This document shows, piece by piece, positions 9,435 to 19,033 of a DNA stretch of 64,000 bases (positions are counted from its first letter, which is position 1; the number at the start of each line of letters is the position of its first letter). This stretch comes from Streptomyces oryzae (GTDB lineage Bacteria > Actinomycetota > Actinomycetes > Streptomycetales > Streptomycetaceae), in contig NZ_JADKMA010000006.1 in assembly GCF_017676365.1 (NCBI RefSeq), positions 22,342-86,341 on the forward strand, written 5' to 3'. The position numbers and the translations under genes were made by a program. The notes beneath the pieces were generated by a model that saw only the letters and a list, made by a program, of their open reading frames with translations, made no database searches and had not been told where the DNA came from.

Positions 9435-10145
9435 TCAGACGGCCAAGTGGACGTTGACCACTCCCTCGACGGACAGCACCGTGCGCACGACCAGGGGAAC
9501 GAAGTGCGAGTCACCGAGGTCCCCGGAAAGGGTCACCACACCCTCCTGCACGGTAATCCTCACCTCACCGAGCGTGTCCGCCATCGGGCCGAGGATCGAC
9601 TCCCGGATCTCCGCCGCGATCTCCTCGTCAGGCCGGAGGAAGACGCTGAGTACATCGCTGCGACTGACGATCCCTCTCAGGCAGCCGGCGGCGTCGGTCA
9701 CCGGCAGCCGCTTGATTCTCTTTTCCGCCATGATCCGGGCAGCCGCGCTGACAAAGGCCTCCGGATGCACCGTCACCGCGGGAGTGGTCATCAGGTCCGC
9801 CGCGGTTCCGCCTGCGGCCTTGCCGAGTTCCTCGGAGTATGTGCGCGGGCGGCGCAGAGGGCTGTCCTGGGCGTGCCACTCCTCTTTCGGCAGCAGGTCG
9901 GCCTCGGACACCACACCGATGACCCGGCCGTCGCCTTCCAGCACGGGCAACGCGCTGACCTGCCACTCGCGCATGGTCCTGACGATGCGCTTGAAGTCGG
10001 CGTCGCGGCCCACCGCGACCACCGTCTGGGTCATGACGTCACCCACGGTGCGAGGGGATACGTACGCGGTGGCGTCCCGCCCCGTCGGTGGCTGGGCCCG
10101 CTTCGCACTCACACCCTGTGCAGCGGGTGCGTGTTCCGTTCCCAT
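9435..10145 (-). CDS. CBS-pair protein with C-terminal BON domain
   Basis: Residues about 32-90 and 115-172 (TVGDVMTQTVVAV..., AADLMTTPAVTV...) form a CBS pair, which usually senses adenine nucleotides. The last 65 residues (IRITVQEGVVTLSGDLGD region) form a BON domain, thought to bind membranes or other proteins. The same layout recurs at 13683. It lies among Usp and dormancy-type genes and probably senses energy state. ATG 10145 follows GAGGAGGCATC. Confidence 0.88.
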   Translation of the reverse strand: MGTEHAPAAQGVSAKRAQPPTGRDATAYVSPRTVGDVMTQTVVAVGRDADFKRIVRTMREWQVSALPVLEGDGRVIGVVSEADLLPKEEWHAQDSPLRRPRTYSEELGKAAGGTAADLMTTPAVTVHPEAFVSAAARIMAEKRIKRLPVTDAAGCLRGIVSRSDVLSVFLRPDEEIAAEIRESILGPMADTLGEVRITVQEGVVTLSGDLGDSHFVPLVVRTVLSVEGVVNVHLAV

Positions 10146-10571
10146 GATGCCTCCTCAGGGAGCGACCTCCAGGACGCCAACAGCGCGGCGGAGCGCGCAG
10201 GCCAGCGTCCTCGCCTCATTGCCTCTTCGCCTCTTTGCTCCCGCTTCCAGCGTGCATCCCGGGTTTCGGATCAACCACCGGCAAGGAAGATCCCTGCCGC
10301 GCGCACTCCAAGCTTTACGTTGTGCAGTCGGCCCCACACAGCAGGTGAGGCCCATCGGGAACCATCACCCGTTCAGGCCTGCGTTTGGAAGCGTCGAGCA
10401 GCAAATGCGGGTCGACTGGAGTCATCTGCCCCGACACACGGACCAGCAGCCGCCCCCGGCGGGGACCGTTCTTCCGAACGGTCAGCGAGCGGGCTTCTCA
10501 CCGGTGGCCTCACAACACTTGATTGCCCTGCCGGCCTGGCGGCGCGGAAGAACTGACGGAACCGCGAAACC
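10146..10571. other. Intergenic with a possible nitroreductase tail
   Basis: On the minus strand the codons ending at 10155 read ALRRAVGVLEVAP-stop, close to the last residues of the Acg-like nitroreductase copy at 15374 (RRAARDVLEVTP). This may be a third, almost erased copy. The rest shows no recognisable gene. Confidence 0.35.
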
Positions 10572-10799
10572 GTGCAACTCCCGAATGGTTGCGCACTTTA
10601 CTGGAAGCCTCGGCAGGCTTTCCGGACCGGACGCCTGCTCATTCTGCTCATGCCCTCGGATCTCATGGTGATGCTCACCATCGGAGTTCACCCGGGCCAG
10701 GCAGATGTGATGCCGAAAGTCCGCGACTGGACGAACACTCACAACTGGCTGGTGAACATCCTGGCGTGCGCACTCTTCATCGTTCTGATTCTGGCGTGA
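10572..10799 (+). pseudogene. C-terminal membrane fragment, GAP-family-like
   Basis: The final 40 codons (KVRDWTNTHNWLVNILACAL then FIVLILA) look like the last loop and helix of actinobacterial GAP/sulfolipid-addressing-type membrane proteins. The upstream codons also give a hydrophobic segment (LLILLMPSDLMVMLTIG). The start (GTG) has no clear ribosome binding site and the piece is far shorter than the family, so I call it a remnant. A genuine small membrane protein remains possible. Confidence 0.4.
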
Positions 10800-10829
10800 G
10801 CCAACGGCTCTGATTCGAGGAGGCTTTCG

Positions 10830-11249
10830 ATGACCCAGTCCACGATGAGCAACCGAGGCACCGATTCGCTGGCAGGGGGTGTGGTCACATTCGGTGGAGT
10901 CATGCTCGTCCTGGCGGGCGTGCTCGACGCGCTCCGGGGGATCATGGCCATCGCGAACGACAACATTTTTGTGAGTACGCCGAACTATGTATTCAGATTC
11001 GACGTGGAGGGCTGGGGCTGGATTCACCTGATCCTGGGCGTGCTCGCGATTCCGGTCGGCCTGAGCCTCGTCCAGGGCAGACTATGGGCGCGCATCGTCG
11101 GAGTCGTCATCTCCGGGCTCCTGCTGATCACCAGCTTCCTGGCCCTGCCCTACTACCCGCTCTGGTCGATCGTCCTGATAGCGCTGTACGCGTTCATCAT
11201 CTGGGCGCTCTGTGTATACCGGCCCGAGTCGCACGTCGGCCGAAGATAG
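10830..11249 (+). CDS. DUF7144-type four-helix membrane protein
   Basis: This 139-residue protein has four hydrophobic segments: VVTFGGVMLVLAGVLDAL, WIHLILGVLAIPVGLSL, IVGVVISGLLLITSFLAL and WSIVLIALYAFIIWAL. It matches a common actinobacterial membrane family of unknown role. AGGAGGCTTTCG precedes the ATG. It is convergent with the pncB gene. Confidence 0.82.
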   Translation: MTQSTMSNRGTDSLAGGVVTFGGVMLVLAGVLDALRGIMAIANDNIFVSTPNYVFRFDVEGWGWIHLILGVLAIPVGLSLVQGRLWARIVGVVISGLLLITSFLALPYYPLWSIVLIALYAFIIWALCVYRPESHVGRR

Positions 11250-11364
11250 GCCGTGCGGCTGTCTGCCGTCCTGAAGGCGAAGCAATGGGGCAAGTGGCCA
11301 CGGTCCAATGCCGTACGGTCCGGCAGCGCCCACGGCAGGCACGATCGAGGCGAGCCGTTCCGGT

Positions 11365-12711
11365 CTAAAGGGAGGCGTCTGGCAGGTAGGCGTCCCGTAT
11401 GTGCCGCCGCACACGGTCGGTGAGAGCTCGCAGCCGGGGGGAGGTCGAGGAGTGCAGTGGTGTCGGGCCTGTGACCCGGCGTGCTTCTTCGGGCAGCGCG
11501 GCGACATCCGCGGCGCACCGCTCGCGGATGTGCTGGAGGCCAGGTGCCGGACCGATCCGGGTACCTTTTCGGACCACTGGGTGCAGTAGCGGGCGGCTAC
11601 CCGCGGGCGCTGCCTCCTCGGCGAGTGCGACGACGTCCTCGCAGCCGTTTCGCCGGAACACCTGCTTGGGGCCGGGCGCGGTCACTTTTCCGGTGGACAG
11701 TTTCATCACGGGGCGGTCGCCGTACGCGACCAGCTTGTAGGCCGTGTCCAGGTAGGGGGCGTCGGCGGAGACGCCCACACGGGTGCCCACCGCATAGACG
11801 TCCACAGGCGCGCCGGCCCGCACCAGGTCGTCGATGGCGTACTCGTCCAGACCGCCGCTGACGACGATACGCACCTCCGGGAGTCCGTGGGCGTCCAGGA
11901 TGCTACGGGCTCGCCGGGCCTCTTCCTCCAAGTTGCCGCTGTCCAGACGTATGGCTGAGCCTGAGCCTGTCGCGTCGTCCAGCGAGCGCAGCAGCTGTGC
12001 GGCGGTGCGGACGCCCTGTTCCGTCTGGTAGGTGTCGACCAGGAAGGTCACCGGGCCGGGGTGCGCGTCGGCGAAAGCCCTGAAGGCGGCTTCCTCCGGT
12101 CCGAACGCCTCGATGTAGGAGTGAGCCATCGTGCCCACGGCCGGCAGCCCCAGCTCGACGGCTGCGGCCACGTTGCTGGTTGCGGAGAAGCCCGTGATCG
12201 CTCCTGCACGTGCCGCATGGGCGGCTGCCTCGATGCCGTGGGTCCGCCGCAGGGAGAAGTCCACCACAGGGTGCCCCTCGGCAGCGAGGACGCACCGGGC
12301 CGCTTTGGAGGCGAGTGCGGTCTGGTGGCTGATCTGGTTGAGCACGTAGCTCTCCACCAACTGGGCCACCGGCAGAGGCGCCGTCACTTCCAGCACCGGC
12401 TCGCCGCCGAGTACGACCCGCCCTTCCGGCACCGCCCTTACATCGCCGTCGAACGTGATACCGAGGAGCGGCTCCAGGTCCTCGGGAGGGCGGTGCAGCA
12501 CCGAGGCGAAGCCCTGGATCTGCTCGCTGCCGAGTCGGTAGTCGGTCAGGTAGTCGACGACATGCTCGACACCCGCCACGACCAGGAATCCCCGCTCTGG
12601 TGGCAGGTCGCGGACGAACAGATCGAAGGTTGCGGGCTGCGCCATGCCTTCGCGCAGATACGACAGAGCCATCGTGACTTCGTACAGATCCGTCGTCGTT
12701 TCCCTGCTCAT
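11365..12711 (-). CDS. pncB: Nicotinate phosphoribosyltransferase
   Basis: This 448-residue enzyme makes nicotinate mononucleotide from nicotinate and PRPP with ATP, the first step of NAD salvage. Family features include TTDLYEVTMALSYL at the N-terminus, VDFSLRRTHG and GTMAHSYIEAFG for the substrate and PRPP site, and RIVVSGGLDEY near residue 285. The mycobacterial paralogue pncB2 is a DosR-regulon gene, which fits the neighbours here. The start ATG 12711 faces into the next Usp gene's 3' end with a 42-base gap, so the genes from 15222 down to 11365 may be co-transcribed. Confidence 0.92.
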   Translation of the reverse strand: MSRETTTDLYEVTMALSYLREGMAQPATFDLFVRDLPPERGFLVVAGVEHVVDYLTDYRLGSEQIQGFASVLHRPPEDLEPLLGITFDGDVRAVPEGRVVLGGEPVLEVTAPLPVAQLVESYVLNQISHQTALASKAARCVLAAEGHPVVDFSLRRTHGIEAAAHAARAGAITGFSATSNVAAAVELGLPAVGTMAHSYIEAFGPEEAAFRAFADAHPGPVTFLVDTYQTEQGVRTAAQLLRSLDDATGSGSAIRLDSGNLEEEARRARSILDAHGLPEVRIVVSGGLDEYAIDDLVRAGAPVDVYAVGTRVGVSADAPYLDTAYKLVAYGDRPVMKLSTGKVTAPGPKQVFRRNGCEDVVALAEEAAPAGSRPLLHPVVRKGTRIGPAPGLQHIRERCAADVAALPEEARRVTGPTPLHSSTSPRLRALTDRVRRHIRDAYLPDASL

Positions 12712-12753
12712 GAATGATCCGTGCTCTCCGCGTTGCGCTGCCCGGATGGCAGC

Positions 12754-13662
12754 TCAGGTGTGCGGGACGACCGCGACGGGTGCGCGGGAATGGTGCATGA
12801 CGGCGTGCGCGACCGGCCCGACGTGAGCGCCGAAGCGGGACGGCCGGTGCCGTCGCCCCACCACCAGCAAAGAGCCGTTCTCCGCAGCTCGCAGCAGCAA
12901 CGAGGCGGGTTGTTCGAGTACGGCGCGCGCGTCCACTTCGACACCGGGAAACTTCTCGCACCACGGCTGCATCATTTTCGCCAGTGCATCAGCGCGTTCG
13001 TCCAGCAGGTCTTCCAATGCCAGACCGGCCAATGGCATGGGACGCGCCCCGTAGTAGGGCCGCGGTTCCCAACCGTGCCTGATCTCCAGCGGCACCGACC
13101 GACGCTGCGCCGCTTCGAAAGCGAACGCAAACAGCTCATCGCAGGGATGCCGGACATCCACGCCGGCCACAATGCGGCGTGACGTGTCTGCCTGGTCTCC
13201 CGGGCCTGTCGCCAGAGCCTCGTCCCGGCTCGGGCTGTCGGTGTCCGTCCGGACGAGCACGACGGGGCACTGTACGTGGGCGACGGTCGGGAGAGCGACG
13301 GATCCGACCAGAAAGCCCCCGAGAGAACTGAGCCCCCGGGACCCGATGACCACCACGTCCGACGTACGGGACAACTCCGTCAGCACCCAGGCCGGCTCTC
13401 CCACGGTCGTCCTCGTGTCCAGGGAGAGGCCAGGGAAGCGCGCCGCGAGCTCGACAGCCGCGGCCTGGACGAGCTGTTCTGCTCGCTGACGCGTCGCGTC
13501 GTCCTCGTCCGGAACAACCATCTGGTCGAGTGCGCTCTCCGCGACCTGCACATGCACGAGTCGGAGCGACGCGTTCCGTGCCACGGCCTCGCGGGCGGCC
13601 CAACGAGCTGCGGCCGCGCTTTGCGGCGTGCCATCGACACCCGCTGTAACGACATGAGCCAT
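12754..13662 (-). CDS. Universal stress protein, two tandem Usp domains
   Basis: The 302-residue protein starts MAHVVTAGVDGTPQS; ATG 13662 is preceded by GAGGGTG. The first domain has an intact ATP signature (GSRGLSSLGGFLVGS). The second, from about residue 163 (RRIVAGVDVRHPCDE), carries a changed one (VVGRRHRPSRFGAHVG). The gap to the CBS-BON gene upstream is 20 bases, so they look co-transcribed. Confidence 0.92.
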   Translation of the reverse strand: MAHVVTAGVDGTPQSAAAARWAAREAVARNASLRLVHVQVAESALDQMVVPDEDDATRQRAEQLVQAAAVELAARFPGLSLDTRTTVGEPAWVLTELSRTSDVVVIGSRGLSSLGGFLVGSVALPTVAHVQCPVVLVRTDTDSPSRDEALATGPGDQADTSRRIVAGVDVRHPCDELFAFAFEAAQRRSVPLEIRHGWEPRPYYGARPMPLAGLALEDLLDERADALAKMMQPWCEKFPGVEVDARAVLEQPASLLLRAAENGSLLVVGRRHRPSRFGAHVGPVAHAVMHHSRAPVAVVPHT

Positions 13663-13682
13663 ATCTCGCACCCTCAGTTCTC

Positions 13683-14354
13683 CTACGCCGCTTTCCGGGG
13701 CCGGCCGGCCACCTCGAGATCGAGCTGGACGTCGACCACACCGTCGACCCTCCGGCAGAGCACCTCGATCAGCGGCAGGGAGTCCTCGCTGCCGATCTCC
13801 CCGCGGAGCTTCACCACTCCGTCGGCGACAGCGGCTGTCACCTGCCCCCGTGACAGGCCGAGCGCGTGCCCGAGCACCTCGTCGACGATCTCGTCCTCGA
13901 TGGCGCTGTCCTTGCGCAGAAAGACGCGCAGCAGATCGGCGCGGCTCAGCACGCCGATCACCTGCCCCGTCTCGTTCACCACAGGCAGCCGCTTCACACC
14001 TTGCGTTTGCATGGCCCGGGCCGCTTCCACCACCGTCCACTCGGGACCGGCAACCACGGCAGGACTTGTCATCAGTCCGCCTGCTGTACCAGCCTCGGCC
14101 CTGGCCCCGGCCTGCCTGCGATGTCTCTTGTGCCCAACCGGCAGCAGATCTGCCGCCGGCTCCGCCGGCTCGGCCTGCGCCTGGAGCAGGTCCCCTTCGG
14201 AGACCACTCCCACCGGACGGTCACGGTCGTCGACCACGGGCAGCGCACTGATGTCGTGCTCGGCCAGCAGCCGAGCCGTGTCCTTGAGGCCCGTCCCGGT
14301 GTGCACGCACACAGCAGGCCGGGTCATCAGGTCCCGCACTGTTCTGTGGGTCAT
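13683..14354 (-). CDS. CBS-pair protein with C-terminal BON domain
   Basis: The 223-residue protein has CBS motifs TVRDLMTRPAVCV and GGLMTSPAVVAGPEW, then a BON domain ending VQLDLEVAG. It is a paralogue of the gene at 9435. I chose ATG 14354 because GAGGAG lies nine bases upstream; a TTG at 14360 would be too close. It sits 13 bases after the Usp gene at 14368 and 20 bases before the one at 13662, so a Usp-CBS-Usp transcript is likely. Confidence 0.88.
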   Translation of the reverse strand: MTHRTVRDLMTRPAVCVHTGTGLKDTARLLAEHDISALPVVDDRDRPVGVVSEGDLLQAQAEPAEPAADLLPVGHKRHRRQAGARAEAGTAGGLMTSPAVVAGPEWTVVEAARAMQTQGVKRLPVVNETGQVIGVLSRADLLRVFLRKDSAIEDEIVDEVLGHALGLSRGQVTAAVADGVVKLRGEIGSEDSLPLIEVLCRRVDGVVDVQLDLEVAGRPRKAA

Positions 14355-14367
14355 CCTCAACGGCTCC

Positions 14368-15222
14368 TCACGCTGTCATCGGTTCGGGCACTACAGCGAC
14401 AGGGCACGGCGCGCGCATGAGCGCCGCATGGTTGGCCAGGCCCAGCTCCAGACCGAAGATGCCCTGCCGTCTGCGCGCCCCCACCACCAGCAGTCCGGCG
14501 TCCCGGGCCACATCGAGAAGGACGTGCCAAGGGGTCCCTTCCAGGACGGCGGTACGCACGTTCACGCGGGCCGGCACGGGGAGCGCCAGCGCGTCCAACG
14601 ACTCCCCCGCGCGGGCGCGTGCCGTCACCCCCTCCGGGTCACTGCCCTCGCGTCGGCCGAGGGCATGCACACACTCCAGATCCCAGCCACGTGCCTCGGC
14701 CTCCTCAACGGCGAAAGAAACCGCCGCCGTGCCCTGACTCCTGGCGCTCACGCCGAGTACGACAGTCCCGGACCCGCCGAAAGTCCGTACACCGCCCCGG
14801 ACCACGACCGTCGGACAGGTGGCACGCCCTGCCGTGCCGAGAGCGACCGAGCCGAGCAGCATTTCCCTCACCGGCTCACGCCCGCGCGCGCCCGTCACCA
14901 CCATGGCCGCCGACTCACCGGCCCTCAAGAGCATCTCCACCGGGTCGCTGCCCTGAATCTCGGCGGTGACGTGCGCGTCGGGTTGCCGCCGGGCCGCTCG
15001 CTGCTGAGCGGCGGCGAGAATGCGTTCTGCCAGTATCCGTTCCGGGGACTGCCCCGAGTCCGCCTGCGGGGACGGGCTCTCACAGTGTTCGAAGCGCTGC
15101 CACAGCGACGCGTGAAGCACACGCAGCGGGACACCGCGCAGCACCGCCTCGTCCGCGGCCCAGTCGACGGCTTCCAGACCGGACTCGGACCCGTCGACGC
15201 CCACTACAACCGGACGTTCCAC
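14368..15222 (-). CDS. Universal stress protein, two tandem Usp domains
   Basis: The 284-residue protein begins at GTG 15222 after GGAGGGTGACCG. MERPVVVGVDGSESG opens the first domain, whose ATP signature GARGREPVREMLLGS is intact. The second domain again has a degenerate one (VVGARRRQGIFGLELG). It is closest to the Usp at 6285, which shares VLHASLWxR and a QGxxGLxLGxxxH ending. Confidence 0.92.
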   Translation of the reverse strand: MERPVVVGVDGSESGLEAVDWAADEAVLRGVPLRVLHASLWQRFEHCESPSPQADSGQSPERILAERILAAAQQRAARRQPDAHVTAEIQGSDPVEMLLRAGESAAMVVTGARGREPVREMLLGSVALGTAGRATCPTVVVRGGVRTFGGSGTVVLGVSARSQGTAAVSFAVEEAEARGWDLECVHALGRREGSDPEGVTARARAGESLDALALPVPARVNVRTAVLEGTPWHVLLDVARDAGLLVVGARRRQGIFGLELGLANHAALMRAPCPVAVVPEPMTA

Positions 15223-15373
15223 CGGTCACCCTCCAGCCTCATCACCCGCCGGCAAGAGTCCACCCCGACGGCCCGACCGATAGCCTGCTCGCCGCCCGGC
15301 CCCCCGTCCGTCCGCTCACGCACCGTGTGCACCCCTGAGCAAGTCCATACGCAAGAGTGGCCATACCGCCTCC

Positions 15374-15658
15374 TTACGGAGTGACCTCCAGGACGTCCCG
15401 CGCGGCGCGGCGGGGCGTGCGGGCGCCCATCGGGCCGTAGCCCAGGCGCAGGATCATCTGGACGCGGCCCGCGTCGCCAGCAGCACGCCTGTCCGGCGGA
15501 TCAACTGTCGGCATCGCCCGCATCGGCGTACAGATCGACGCTCCCTTCCGGCAGTGACAGAGGAACCGCCACGGCTGGGCGTTGTGCGTCGACGGAGCCG
15601 CGAACGCGTCGCCGACCAGTTCCGTCACCGTCATGTCGTTGATCGCTGTCGCCGACAT
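15374..15658 (-). pseudogene. Acg-like nitroreductase with large internal deletion
   Basis: This 94-codon frame joins the N-terminus of an Acg-type nitroreductase (AAPSTHNAQPWRF, then AMPTVDPPDRRA) directly to its C-terminus (RVQMILRLGYGPMGARTPRR). The full-length relative at 26686 has about 230 residues between these parts. The catalytic core is gone, so it is presumably inactive. Confidence 0.8.
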
Positions 15659-15825
15659 CGCTCACCTCCTCGCCCCCTCCAGCGTGCCCCCTCACCCGGT
15701 CGGCGGCCACCGCAGCGGACGCCCCCAGCAGCACGGCACCGGCGCCTTCCCGCCCGCCGCCGTCGGCGCACACCGCGTGGGGGAGGAGATGCGGGAGGAC
15801 CATGTACCGCGGGAGCACCCGGCCG

Positions 15826-16157
15826 ATGGTCCAGTGGTCGTGGTCGTGGATCCACGGCAGCCGGGCCAGGCGGTTTCCCGTACGCCTTCGAAGCCGCGGA
15901 GCTGCGCGGGGCGAGCCTGCGCGCGATCCGCGTGTGGAAGCCGCCGCCTGTCTGCACCTACGGCCCGCGGATGGTCGACCAGCACGAACGGATCGAGCTC
16001 GGGCGACGGGAGCACCATCTGCTCCGGACGGCTCTTCATCCCCTGGGCGCGAGCGGTACCCCTCCAGGCACGGCGAGACCGCGGCCGGGATCGACCGGGC
16101 GCTTCGTGCAGCACGACGGCGCGGCGGACGCCGGAACCAACACGCAACTGGTGTGAT
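15826..16157 (+). pseudogene. Universal stress protein fragment
   Basis: GPVVVVVDPRQPGQAV in one frame is followed in another by AFEAAELRGASLRAIRVWK and PRMVDQHERIELGRREH, which match the start and first helix-strand unit of a Usp domain. The ATP-binding half is missing and the frame shifts. It lies just upstream of ppsA. Confidence 0.6.
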
Positions 16158-16245
16158 GGTTCGTCATCAGCTGCCCGGAACAGCCTCCGCCACCTGCACC
16201 TGCCGCCACCTGGCCCGGCGGTCCCTAGCAACACTGGAGGGTGCC

Positions 16246-18693
16246 ATGCCTGACCGGAACACCAACGGACCCCTGGTGAGACGGTTTGAGGATCTCTCAT
16301 ACGGCGATGTGGCCGTGGTCGGCGGCAAGAACGCTTCCCTCGGGGAGATGATCCGAAGCCTGTCCTCGCAGGGTGTCCGGGTCCCGGGCGGCTTCGCCAC
16401 CACCGCACACGCCTACCGGGAGTTTCTGGAGGCCGGCGACCTGCACTCCCGTATCCAGCGCGAAATCGAGGCTCTGCACCGGGGGGCCGAACTGGCGACG
16501 GTGGGCGAGGAGATCCGGCGCGCGCTCCGCGGCACCGAACTCCCACCGCATGTGGCCGACGCCATCCGCGACGCGTACCGCTCCCTCGGCGACACGCTCC
16601 AGCGCACGGACCCGGATGTGGCGGTGCGCTCCAGCGCCACCGCCGAGGACCTTCCCGAGGCCAGCTTCGCGGGGCAGCAGGAGAGCTACCTGGGCATCAG
16701 CGGAGAGGAAGCGCTGCTGGTCGCCTGCAGGCGCTGCTACGCCTCGCTGTTCACCGACCGGGCGATCAGCTACCGCGAGCAGCACGGTTTCGACCATCTG
16801 GAAGTGGCACTGTCCGTCGGCGTGCAGCAGATGGTCCGTTCCGACAAGGCCAGCGCCGGGGTGATGTTCACCCTCGACACCGACAGCGGCTTCCCTCGTG
16901 TCGTGCTGATCAACGCGTCCTGGGGGCTGGGCGAGTCTGTGGTCTCGGGCGCTGTGGACCCTGACGAGTACCAGGTCTTCAAACCCCTGCTCGACCGGGC
17001 AGACCTCAATCCGGTGATCTCCAAGACAACCGGCGGAAAGCAGAGCCAGATCGTGTACAGCGAGGTGGCGGGGAAGGCTCCCACCATCACCGTCGGCACC
17101 ACTGCGCAGCAGCGGGCGGCGTACGTCCTCGACGACGGCGAGATCCTGCAACTGGCCCGGTGGGGCGTCGCGATCGAGGAACACTACGGCCGGCCAATGG
17201 ACATCGAATGGGCGAAGGACGGTCTCAGCGGCGACCTGCACATCGTCCAGGCCCGGCCGGAGACCGTCCAGGCCCGCAAACAGGCCGCCACCTTGCGCTC
17301 CTACCAGCTGAACGAACACGGCCACAGGCTGGTCGACGGCCTGGCCATCGGCGATGCCATCGCTGCCGGAAAAGTATGCAAGCTGCGCAGTACCGAGGAG
17401 ATCGGCCGGTTCGAGAACGGCGCGGTTCTGGTCACGGGATCGACCGATCCGGACTGGGAACCGATCATGAAGCGGGCTGCCGCCATCGTCACCGATCACG
17501 GTGGCCGCACCTCACACGCCGCCATCGTGAGCCGCGAACTGGGCGTGGCCGCCGTCGTGGGCACGGGGAACGGCACCGATGCGCTGGGCGACGGCCAGGA
17601 GGTCACCGTCTCCTGTGCCGAGGGCGAGGAGGGCCACGTCTACGCGGGCACCCTCGACTACGACGAGCACGACATCGACCTGGCCAGGGTCCCCGACACC
17701 GCCACCGGTGTCATGCTCAACATCGCCAACCCCTCCGCGGCCTTCCGGTGGTGGCGGCTGCCGGCCGACGGGGTGGGCCTGGCCCGGATGGAGTTCATCG
17801 TCAACAACCACATCCAGATCCATCCCATGGCCCTGGTCCACTACGGCGACCTCGCCGACGAGACGGCCCGGCAGCGTATCGCCGAACTCACCTTCGGCTA
17901 CGACGACAAGACGGAGTTCTTCGTCGACCGCCTGGCGTACGGCATCTCCCGCATCGCAGCGGCCTGGTGGCCCAAGCCGGTCATCGTCCGGATGAGCGAC
18001 TTCAAGACCAACGAGTACGCGAAGCTCATCGGCGGCTCGGTCTTCGAACCGCCGGAAGAGAACCCCATGCTCGGTTGGCGAGGAGCCAGCCGCTACTACA
18101 GCGAGGGCTACCGTGCTGGCTTCGGCCTCGAATGCCGTGCCATCCGCCGGGTCAGAGACACCATGGGACTGACCAACACCATCGTCATGATCCCCTTCTG
18201 CCGCACCCTTCAGGAGGCCGACCGCGTCCTCGCGGCCATGGCCGACCACGACCTGGTCCGCGGCGGCAACGGCCTGGAGTGCTACGTGATGGCGGAAATC
18301 CCCGCCAACATCGTTCTCGCCGAGCAGTTCGCCGAGCGCTTCGACGGCTTCTCCATCGGCAGCAACGACCTCACCCAGCTCACCCTCGGCGTCGACCGGG
18401 ACTCCGAACAGCTCTCACAGCTGTTCAACGAACGCGATCCGGCCGTCACCCACAGCATCCAGGCGCTGATCGCCGATGCGCACGGCAAATCCCGCAAAGT
18501 CGGGCTGTGCGGGCAGCGTCCCAGCGACGACCCCGACTTCGCACGCCTCCTGGTCCGCGCCGGTATCGACTCGGTCTCAGTCGCCCCTGACAGCTTCCTT
18601 CTCGTCAAGGAGAATGTCGCCACCGCCGAGAGCGAGCTGAGGCAGCAGGAGGAGGCACCCGGAGCGGACGAAGCCGAGGAGGCCGGCCGATGA
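16246..18693 (+). CDS. ppsA: Phosphoenolpyruvate synthase
   Basis: The 815-residue enzyme (pyruvate, water dikinase) makes PEP from pyruvate and ATP. It opens with FEDLSYGDVAVVGGKNASLG (ATP-grasp domain), contains the phosphohistidine swivel motif GGRTSHAAIVSRELG near residue 420 with the catalytic His, and ends with the TIM-barrel PEP-binding domain (IGSNDLTQLTLGVDRD, GLCGQRPSDDPDF). ATG 16246 follows CTGGAGG and fits the family; in-frame codons upstream to 15802 are not part of it. A role in anaplerosis during oxygen limitation would suit the neighbours. Confidence 0.93.
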   Translation: MPDRNTNGPLVRRFEDLSYGDVAVVGGKNASLGEMIRSLSSQGVRVPGGFATTAHAYREFLEAGDLHSRIQREIEALHRGAELATVGEEIRRALRGTELPPHVADAIRDAYRSLGDTLQRTDPDVAVRSSATAEDLPEASFAGQQESYLGISGEEALLVACRRCYASLFTDRAISYREQHGFDHLEVALSVGVQQMVRSDKASAGVMFTLDTDSGFPRVVLINASWGLGESVVSGAVDPDEYQVFKPLLDRADLNPVISKTTGGKQSQIVYSEVAGKAPTITVGTTAQQRAAYVLDDGEILQLARWGVAIEEHYGRPMDIEWAKDGLSGDLHIVQARPETVQARKQAATLRSYQLNEHGHRLVDGLAIGDAIAAGKVCKLRSTEEIGRFENGAVLVTGSTDPDWEPIMKRAAAIVTDHGGRTSHAAIVSRELGVAAVVGTGNGTDALGDGQEVTVSCAEGEEGHVYAGTLDYDEHDIDLARVPDTATGVMLNIANPSAAFRWWRLPADGVGLARMEFIVNNHIQIHPMALVHYGDLADETARQRIAELTFGYDDKTEFFVDRLAYGISRIAAAWWPKPVIVRMSDFKTNEYAKLIGGSVFEPPEENPMLGWRGASRYYSEGYRAGFGLECRAIRRVRDTMGLTNTIVMIPFCRTLQEADRVLAAMADHDLVRGGNGLECYVMAEIPANIVLAEQFAERFDGFSIGSNDLTQLTLGVDRDSEQLSQLFNERDPAVTHSIQALIADAHGKSRKVGLCGQRPSDDPDFARLLVRAGIDSVSVAPDSFLLVKENVATAESELRQQEEAPGADEAEEAGR

Positions 18694-18823
18694 AGATCTC
18701 CATCTTCGAGGCCGAGGGCTGGAACGCGAGGTGTTCCGGCCCCTGACCGACGACCACGATCTGCGGTTCGAGGACCGACCGCTCGACCCGGCCGTGGCAC
18801 ACGAGCACGCCGACGCCCCCTGA
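18690..18823 (+). pseudogene. N-terminal fragment of a 2-hydroxyacid dehydrogenase
   Basis: An ATG overlapping the ppsA stop starts MKISIFEAEGWN; after a one-base frame change the sequence continues EVFRPLTDDHDLRFEDRPL, and DPAVAHEHADAP before TGA. This resembles the first 45 residues of D-lactate-type dehydrogenases. The overlap suggests it was once the second gene of a ppsA operon. Confidence 0.65.
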
Positions 18824-19033
18824 CACCGCATCGTCGACGCAGCCGCCCGCACACGCTGCGGCAACTTCCCGCCGACCGGGCTCCAGGGTTCGATCTCATA
18901 AGCCGCACCATCGGCGTGCGTGGTCAGCGCCGGTACCTCGACGGTCACACCCTCCGCACCGCGCCTCCGCCAGGAGGCGGGGAGCGTCCCCGGCGGCCGG
19001 CCGGGCGAGCCGGTGGTGACGGTCCTCTCGGCG

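Noticed and set aside
15802..16245. In-frame extension upstream of ppsA
   Set aside because: The codons overlap the Usp relic and look nothing like PEP synthase; ATG 16246 has a ribosome binding site and the family start.
17160..18590. 476-codon open frame inside ppsA in another frame
   Set aside because: It is Arg/His/Pro-rich shadow coding caused by high GC; the ppsA frame has all family motifs.
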